DNA of 12,569 nt. Origin: Phoronis pallida (taxonomy: Eukaryota > Phoronida > Phoronidae). Both the position numbers and the translations under genes were made by a program. Positions within the stretch are counted from its first letter, which is position 1. Each line of letters starts with the position of its first letter. The DNA is taken from NCBI GenBank assembly GCA_028565715.1, contig JAOXYC010185023.1, positions 1-12,569 of the forward strand. The letters run 5' to 3'. Of this stretch, positions 1-9,000 are shown in pieces. Under the pieces are notes generated by a model. The model saw nothing but the letters and a program-made list of their open reading frames with translations. It did not search any database and was not told where the DNA came from.

Positions 1-74
1 GATTGGACAGTATAGTGACCACTTCCCCATTACCGCTTGTACTAATCTGGTTCACGGAGCCTTTACCATATGTC
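1..74 (-). CDS. lrp1: exon 20 (partial): propeller C, next blade
   Basis: The exon begins at a TTTCTAG acceptor in phase 2 and runs off the window. It adds [20 protein letters not shown] and ILSN. Human LRP1 has THANGSIKRGSKDN right after the IYWSD motif, so the GS core (KGSVNQ) fits. No stop occurs, and phase continues that of exon 19. It is too short to appear as a free-standing reading frame. Confidence 0.85.
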
Positions 75-3000
75 CTAGAAAGACAGGAACCAGCCTAGTC
101 ATCAATATCAAGGTACAATGTGATTGCGGTTAATATAACACCGTATTTTGACTTTAAGAATTAATAAAATAGTAACTTTACTGAACAACATTCAGACAAA
201 AATGTTTTACAAAATATATTCAGACAAGATCAAAATTTGATAATAAGGTCCCTCGACTCTCCCTCGACCTGAGTTGAAGGGGCTGGAGTTCAGTCTAGGG
301 TTCACCCTAAACTCTCTATCAAGGGTCCGTTCTTATTCCGCAATAGTCGATATAATCAACCCACTGAGGTAGGGTTGATACTCATGTATCACATTTATAA
401 GCTCATGCTTACAGTTAAGCCAGTTGAAAAAGGAAGCAGACGATTTATTGAAAAATTCAACAAATGTTGATTTATTCAAACAAATCTGGATAAGAAATAC
501 ACCAGGGGTGTTTTTCTTCACAATCATGTGCTGGTTAGTGAATTTTTTGTCTGAATTCAACTTTTAATTTGAGAAAGAAGGCCAGCTTATAAATGTCATA
601 CATGAGTATCAATCGTAGGTTGATGGCATCGACTAATTCCGCAAGAAGTTGGTAAAGCTGATTTATGTGGCGACGCCACTTCACTGTCGGTCTCGCTTAT
701 CACAGTTGCCTACTCTTAGCAAAAAAGAAAAGACATCTCTTGACCGTTTCAACCTGCTTTTTTTAACAACAATCATTTCTGAAGACCTCAAACTTTGGCT
801 ACATGCACCTACTCATGAGTAACAGAGATGAGAAGAGAAAAATTGAAATCCTCACATGTCCACCCAATAAATGTTATCCTTGAACACCGTTAAGGACATG
901 CAGTCCATAACGGTTGTGTTCAAAACACTGATCATCCGCAGGGCGTGTAAATCAATCCCCTCTATCGTGTTCTTGCTTCGATCGCAGAAGTATAGGATGT
1001 TTTTGTCGTAGTCTAGGGTCAATCCGTACGGTCGGACCAGAGCACGGTCCTGCAGAATTCCCTCGCCCTTTGAATCGAGGAGTATTCTTCTGTCTGAGCC
1101 ATCAAGATGGGCAAACTCGATCTTTGGGTGAATTCCCCAGTCTGCCCAATAAACAAAACTGTTGAAATAAAAAATCAATTGTTGAAATTTGATATAAATT
1201 GACATTTTTGACTAGCTGGGAGTTGAACCAAACCTTTAAAACTATTGAGGTCCTGGCTCCGTGTTTCCATAGATCAAAACATTTTTTCAAGCAAATACAT
1301 TTTGTTGGAGGTGGTTTGACTGTGGAAATATTCATAACAAATCTGAATTAAAACTCAACTTACAATATTTTTCTACATCTTAGAAAATCCAAATAAATTA
1401 ATTGTAGCTGATATTGAACAATCATGTATTTCAAAAGCAAAACACAAGTAACCAAATCTGACCCGTTGGCAGGATGAACCACTATCGCTCTTGGTTTATC
1501 CATTTTCCCACTAGCAAGCACATATCTGTAGGAACCATTCAACTTAGCGACTTCAACCGTATCATGTCCTTGATCGGTCCAGTAAATATTTCCTGAAATA
1601 CCCAAAGTTACATTATACAATCATCAAGGGATGCCTGTAAACAGAATCAGGTTTTCTATACATGAACTTACAGCATAATACTAAGGAGACAGTCAGGCCC
1701 CGGTTGAATCCACAGCCAAGGTTGAATCATCTGAGCAATAAAGCCGAGCTTATCTCAAGGGTTTTAATACTTAGTGAAAGAATGTGAGTGTAAATATCCA
1801 TTGACTAATGATGAAAAGATAGGAAAACTTGGAATAAGACAGTAATTTCGGCCAGTAAAGGCATTTACATTAATTTGTATTCATTGACTGCTTTACAGGG
1901 GAATACCAGAGATACAAGTTAACATTATTTCAAAATTAATAATAATAATACCCAGTTCTTATATAGCACTTTCCTTTCTTGATTCAGAAACTCAAAGTGC
2001 TTTACAATACCCAATATCATTACCCAGGCTATTGATCTGTTCATTCAAATACAACATCAACTCCATGGGGAGCATACAGCAGGCGGGCAGTATTCTCAAA
2101 AGAGATGCTCTAGCAGTGCTAAACACTCACAATAACAATCCTATCCTATTAGCCCAGTAGGAAACACTCAGTACAATGCAACCCAGGGCGCGAACCCTCG
2201 ACCTTTTTGTTCAAAGGCCGGGACACTAGCCACTTAGCTATGAGCGCTCCCCTCAAAATTAGTAACTTCTAGATTAACTTACTTGCGACCCAGTCAACAG
2301 CAATGCCTTCAACACCGCTAAGGGAGTCGCTAATAATTGTCTGTCGTCCTGTCAAATCTCGTTTGATACAATTTAAAGTTCTTTGACTGCTATCAACCCA
2401 GTAAATGTAGTTTGTGGCTAGATAGGGAATAGAAACAGACAATTTAATTTAAACAACAAATTTCAACAATGTTCTTACACTAAATCAAAAGTCTAAATGA
2501 ATACTGAAAATAGCATTTTTAAACTTGAATTGTATGATGTGTGTTCTTCAAGATGGAATGATTGTGCCATAAGAAAAGGATGAAAAGCTTACAAAAAAAC
2601 ACTGTTTGCCATTCCTAAAACTAAAATGTCGACACATCATTTTAATCTGTGTACTATTCAGTATTAAAAAAAAGTTGGCGAGTATTTAGGATGCAGTTCC
2701 TCATTGATCTAGGTTGATTAAATAATTCTATTGATTCTGTTGAATTACTTTTTTGTATTTGCCTATGGCTGAAAGAGATTTATTTTGAAGAATAATACAA
2801 AAAAACTTTTTACAGAATCCAAAATGCAGAAAAAGCTGCATTTTCAATCAAAATTTGAATTTTTAAGACATGTTCAAACCTTAAACCTACCGGCATCGAA
2901 GTCAATAGAAGTGGCCATGTTGATTTTAGAGATGGGTGGTAGAGCTATTTTAGATCTGTCTTGAAGTAGAGTGCCTTTAATTGTTGTGTCAAGTGAATAC

Positions 3001-6000
3001 ATGAGAAATGATTTCACACCTGAAAATAGATAAAATAGTTTATATTTTATTTTATTTTTAATTATTATTTTATAGTCAGTTGAAAATATCTAAGGTTGAT
3101 ACGAGAAGAGAATGCAGGACAGGACAGTTTAAAAGTATGTTTTTAGCTACAAACTAAAGTACTGATATTAAGATATCAAAGAAGTAGACTACAATCATGA
3201 TGAATTAGACATCCCAAACCTTAAATACCAAAAAACTTGTATTTTTTTAAATGCTAGAGAATTGTATAGTACTTAGATATTCTATGGATAATCCTAAGTC
3301 AAATTTACACATCAGAGACAAACTCATACACTGACTTACAACTTGTTGTCAATGGCTACGACAGCATACCACCATTGTTTATTTAGCACAACAATATAGA
3401 ATTGATAAGGTTGAATGAATCCCTACCTTTACACAGTTTACCGTCCGAGTCCAGTTCATATCCATCAGTACATTTACATTGATGTTTAGTAGAACTCAGT
3501 GGTAAACAGAGCTGTGAGCACCCACCGTTATTGAGTTTACACGAACTGATCGCTGAAAGAATAAGAAATTAATTTTGATGTGACAAAATATACATTATTT
3601 TATATGACAAATTGTGTACACTCACAACACAACTAACAGTAGTGATAGTTTCATACCTCCACTTCCCAAAGTATTAAAAAAAAAAATGGTGATTTCATGG
3701 TTATTACGTCAGGTCATTTACATGCGATGCATACATAGATTATGAACAGCCTAAAACTAATCAGCAAGGTCAGTTAGCCTTTTTTTCAAACATTTCAAGT
3801 AAAACAATTTAAGGCAAACAAGTCTGTAAGTGCTTACAGTTCTTTCTCGTTTCGCCATCGTAAACTTTCATCGAGTTGATAAACAGGTTTCCTTGTTTCA
3901 GTATAGTGTGGCCGGTCCCAGTCTTGAGAACTGAGTGTAAACCTGCATCGTCGGCAAAATAGATCTTGTCCTTATACACCGTCAGGGCCGTCGGCTTGCT
4001 TAGGGTCACGCTGGGGTTAAACTGGGTCAGGTTATCACAAGAGTCCAGGTCACAGGAGATGATATGGTGCTCAGCATCTTCATTTGTGTTGATCCAGTAT
4101 AATCGGTTATTATCAAAATCAATAGTTAAACCTGAAATGAAAAACAAAGACAGTCTTCAATTTACATTTTAAAGTTAAGTTTAAATCAGTTAACTGAAAG
4201 TTCAAATTTTCAAAAAATATATTTTTTTAAAAATTTGAAATTTAATTTTACTGTTAACTGATTTAATAATAAATAATAATAAATTTATTTTACATGATCC
4301 TCTATACATAAAATATTCTTGACATGTTACAACATGTTTCCACGGTATAATTTCGTTCGCATCCTCAGCAGATCCAATAGTAGCACGGTACTTTAGTTTG
4401 GACTGTTTTTTCTTTTTGTGTAGTTTTGGTAATGATAATGAGGTGAGGCTGCTGAATATAACTTACTAGCTGGTTCATTAACATAAGTGATATCACTGAC
4501 GAGGGTAGTCTTATTATTTCCCGCCATATCTATGACGTATATTGAATGCTCCTGTTGGCCAGAGATGTATATACTCCTGAAATAGACAAACACACAATAA
4601 GTGAAGCAATAAACCAAAGTCAGACATACACATGCCCGTGAAACTTGTTTTATCAAATGCACATGTATCAGATTTGTTTAACTTCAAAATATGTTTAGTG
4701 CAGAATTATGATTAAAAGACTTAACAAATCATGAATATTATAATGAATGCTCTACTGTCTAGAGAGCCAGGAAGATTAGCTCACTTGGCAGAGCGTCAGA
4801 CACATAATTGAAAGGTTGTGTGTTCAGATCCCGCCCGGGCATTCTGTTGTGTCTTTGAGCGAGACATTTTACTGGCATTGCTCTAGTCGGCCCACCTTGG
4901 AATGCGGTTATCGGTTACTGGTGGAAGTGACCTGCGATATACTTGCGACCTGTGCAGGGGGAGTTCCTCAACTCTCGTCCGCTCACGCTACAGAAACCAG
5001 ATAGCATCTGGCCCTGTGAGCCATTATACATGAAGGATTTATTTTACTATAATTGTCTTGCATTGCATTTCATGACACTTTATATCCTTGTATAACATTT
5101 TCAACAAAATCATTCATCTATTCAAAGCTTACCCCCTTTCCGGGTACAAAGCTATAGAGGTAGGTTTTCCTCTGAATGTATCCTTCCTCAGTGACGTCCT
5201 GAATGCACCGTTCAGTTTCGACACCAGTAGTTGAGTCTCTTCCCCACTAGGCTTCATTGTTGTTGACGTCACGTACATGTTGGAAGACACCCAGTCGATG
5301 GCAAAACTGCTAGGCATGGTGATATCTGAACATGAAATTGAATCAGTTAAAATTTTGCTTAAAGTGATGATACACAGTGTTCCAAGCTAAATAGCTGTTG
5401 AAATGTTATATGTAGGCCCGCTGTCATTATGAGGACGGGCACCCACATGACTTTGTATGATCTCCTTTAATACCAACAGTTGGAACCAATAATTGTAAAA
5501 TTAATACACTTTAGGAACAGGCAACATTTACTAAGGGCTATATGGGTAGGTTGGTATAAGTATAAGAAACATTAATTAAAATATATGGGTAAGTGGGTCT
5601 AAAGAAAAGTGCCTTCCCCCCTTAGAAATAGGTTTTTTGCTGGAATAGCCCTAATAACAATTACTTTTAATTAATTACAAATCCAGACAGCAAGGTTAGC
5701 ACATTTTTAAGTTTTGGTTTAATGACAGAAAAAAAAGTTCTACACTGTCTTGCTCTATGATTATCAAGATTGAAACTCATTAATTTTAAGTTTTCTTGAG
5801 TCTCTCATTCTAACATTTAAAGGAAGTCTGTGTAGAATTTTATATAGGCATAACTGACCAGTATCCACAACTGTTTCAAGGCCTGTCCCATTCAGCCAGG
5901 CCGTGGTGATGACATTCAATGTCTGATCCGTCCAGTAGAGTTTCTTTGTAAGATGATCATAATCTATCGTGGAAGGTTTATCAACGTGAGGCGCTGTGAA

Positions 6001-9000
6001 CGACGGGATGACGCTGAAGTTGCAGTTATTCAAATCCACACCACGAATCTCATTTTGACGGGCAAACAGCAGAAATTTCTCATTTTCTGAAAAGATGAAA
6101 GTCAACCTTAAGTACCAGCTTACTACACTAACTGTAACTGATCAGATTCTTACTAAATACTTCTGCCCAATTGGCCAGTGTGGCTCGAAAAGGATTTTAT
6201 TTTAATGCTCACCTATACAAGTACGCCCATCTGTGTCCAGTTTCATGAGATGTGGACATTTACATTTCCTCGCCAAAGTCTTGTCTGCACTTTTATGCAG
6301 GAGGCACAAGTGAGAGCAGTCTCCATTGTCAGTACAGGGGTTGACCTTCACTGAAAGAATGAAATCATAAATTTATAAAACAAGAACTAATTAAAAGTGT
6401 TATTTCTACTGATCAAAAGTCGTCAATTTGAAAAGATATGAAAGTTCAGAACAATAAATGTCAGGCAAATGCGATTCCTGGGTATGATTTTGGTTCTGAA
6501 ATTTTCAGTCTTTTCAAATTTATGAAATAATAAGAACATTTAGATTTTGTATTAATATAAACTTGACATAAACCAAAACCCCTACAATCCTGTATCTAAC
6601 GCTGAAAATTAGTAGTCAGAGCTGAAAAACTTAACCCTGGCACTTTCACAGGTGGACTTGCTAAGAAACTGAGTTATGTAATACGTTAAGAAAAACAACT
6701 ACAGTGCTATAAATAAGGTGTGAAAAATTGCAGAGTTTAGTGTTTTTCACACTTGCATTTGTGAATGCATTATTAATTATTTAACATACACTGGTAATCC
6801 CTTTGGTTCAACAAGGTTTATCATAACTGGACTAAGGTAATTAGCAAAAAACTCAGGATTTCAAATTTTTTAATTACCCCAAAGACCCATTTCCTGATCA
6901 TAATTTTTTCAACTCAATAATTTTTACTTGTTTATAAGCAAAATTGGGAATTTCTGAAATACTTGAAATTGCTTCATTTTAGGAGCGTACGCTACACTAC
7001 CATCTTAAATTTGTTGAAACTTTGAAAAACCTTAACAGTGCATCAAAGGTGTCACAATTAAGTACATTACCTTGAGGTTGTCTAAGAGGGTGCATAACTT
7101 GAACATCAAACGGTTGGGTGGTTGCTCTTTGGACAGCTTTCACATCAGTACCATTCCATTTGTTAGCCTGATAAAGATACAAATAAATTGATCAAGAATG
7201 AAATCACACTGCCTAGCTCGTTTCGTTTATCCAAACATAAAAATATTTAAGAAACTCATGCTTGTGAACATATGGTATGGTATAATTTTATAAGTGACAA
7301 TAAGGTTGTTAGAACAAAAATGTCAGCATCAATTCATTATTCATTAAAAGTAAGTCCAGACGTCCAGAAGAAAAAAAGTTTTACAGAACTGACACATGAC
7401 CCCTTTTGACAAAGGCTGGCACTGAAGCGGGACAGCATAGTTGGATATGTCTTAAAATGAATCAAGAAAGAAAAGTGCTATATATAAGCACTGAGTATCG
7501 TTAATTTGGTTTAAAGCGCTGTAAAGAAAATGGTGATAACGTTTTCATTTTTATTTTAATTCGCTTTGTCCTTTCTCAATCATTTCTTTAGCGCTGTAAA
7601 AACGCTCTACCAGAAGTTGTTAAAGGAAAATCTTCCCTACCATAATAACACTGTTAGTTCTCCAGTCCGTCCAATAGAGGTAGTTGCCGAACACGGTGAT
7701 GGCAAACGGATGAGACAGAAACTCGTAGCCCCTCAGCACTTCTCGATAGTCAGTCGAATCATATCGTATTGTGTGAATGGAATCAGACCTACAATCATAA
7801 CAAAACATGATGAAATCTTTACATAATATGGTCCAAAACAAATTAATCCATGAATATTAGATATTATTAATCCGTTGCGATGCTTGATTATAAATGATTA
7901 TAAATCTGTTCCGGCAACCATTTTCCTCAGTTGAGAGAATTAGATCCATGATGTGACCAAAATGGTTGCTGGAACAGATTCATATTTATTTATAATCTTA
8001 TGGATATTAATTGGATTATAATTTTTGTAACCAGTAGAAACATGTAAATCACTCATTTTAATTGACACATAATTAAGAAATTAAAATTGTAAAAACTTAC
8101 AACTTGCATTTTTAAAAAACTGTTAAAATATATTCCTGAATGCCAAATGATTAAACACAAAAAACGTCTTATCAACAAAATGAAAATTGGAAAAAAATGA
8201 AAGCATAACATTGCTAAACTCTTGTGTACCTTGAATTGCTAGTAATGAAACAGTTTGATCATCTTTTAAACTTAATAAACATTTCTGGGACACAAAGATA
8301 GTAACTTCTTATGAGACCCAATAATTCTAATTTTCCTTCATTCGATTCTCCAAAGTTAACCAATCAAATTGCCAAACACATATTAAGTCAAATTGGAAAC
8401 TGTTATCAAGCAAGTGATGTTATTGGTCCAATTTTGATGATTAAGTTGAGAAAAAATTTGAAATAGCACCATGAATTCTTAGCAATGACAATGCCTTTTT
8501 AAGAAAAGCCATTGAGAAATATATTGAGGTTTAGTTGCTCAAAACATAATAATTTAGAGTGAAAACTTTCCAAATATTAATTTTTCCATGAAAATCACAA
8601 ACTGAAGCTGTCTTCACACAAACCTGGCATCAATCCAGTATATTCGCTCGGCCTCATAATCCAGCGTCAATCCATTAGGCCAGCCAGCATCCGCGATATC
8701 ACTGACATTCTTCACGATGCGTCGAGTGGTCTGGTCACCACTCATTGAGCAGCCCTCTATACGTGGTCGATCAGATTCCCAGTCGGTCCAGAACAACATC
8801 CTGCAGGGAAAATACAAAAATGCTGCTGATACTATGTAGTGGAAGTCCTAAGAGTTGGGTTTGATGACATTAACTAACTAGACTGAAACATTTATACTGG
8901 CTATTATGCGTAAATATTCAGACAGAATTAGAACGGGCTGTACAGCTCAGTTGGTTAGAGCATCTGACCGGCAATAAGGAGACCTGGGTTCGCTTCCCAG

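Larger units (their letters stand above)
1593..2282 (-). other. intron 17 (690 bases)
   Basis: Donor GTAAGT at 2282, acceptor ATTTCAG at 1593. Almost half is the SINE at 1939-2252; between 1593 and 1930 I see nothing. Confidence 0.78.

Noticed and set aside
333-560. 75-residue minus-strand frame in intron 19
   Set aside because: It crosses one arm and the spacer of an inverted repeat, has no splice or domain support, and no likeness to any family I know.
1102-1335. 77-residue minus-strand frame
   Set aside because: It overlaps exon 19 in another frame and has no domain; the in-phase frame gives YWTD motifs.
3966-4172. 68-residue plus-strand frame
   Set aside because: It is the antisense shadow of exon 14, whose minus-strand translation is clearly an LRP propeller.
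4816-5004. 62-residue plus-strand frame
   Set aside because: It lies inside the tRNA-Met-like SINE, which has no coding function.
7566-7826. 86-residue plus-strand frame
   Set aside because: It is mostly antisense of exon 8 and starts in intron sequence.
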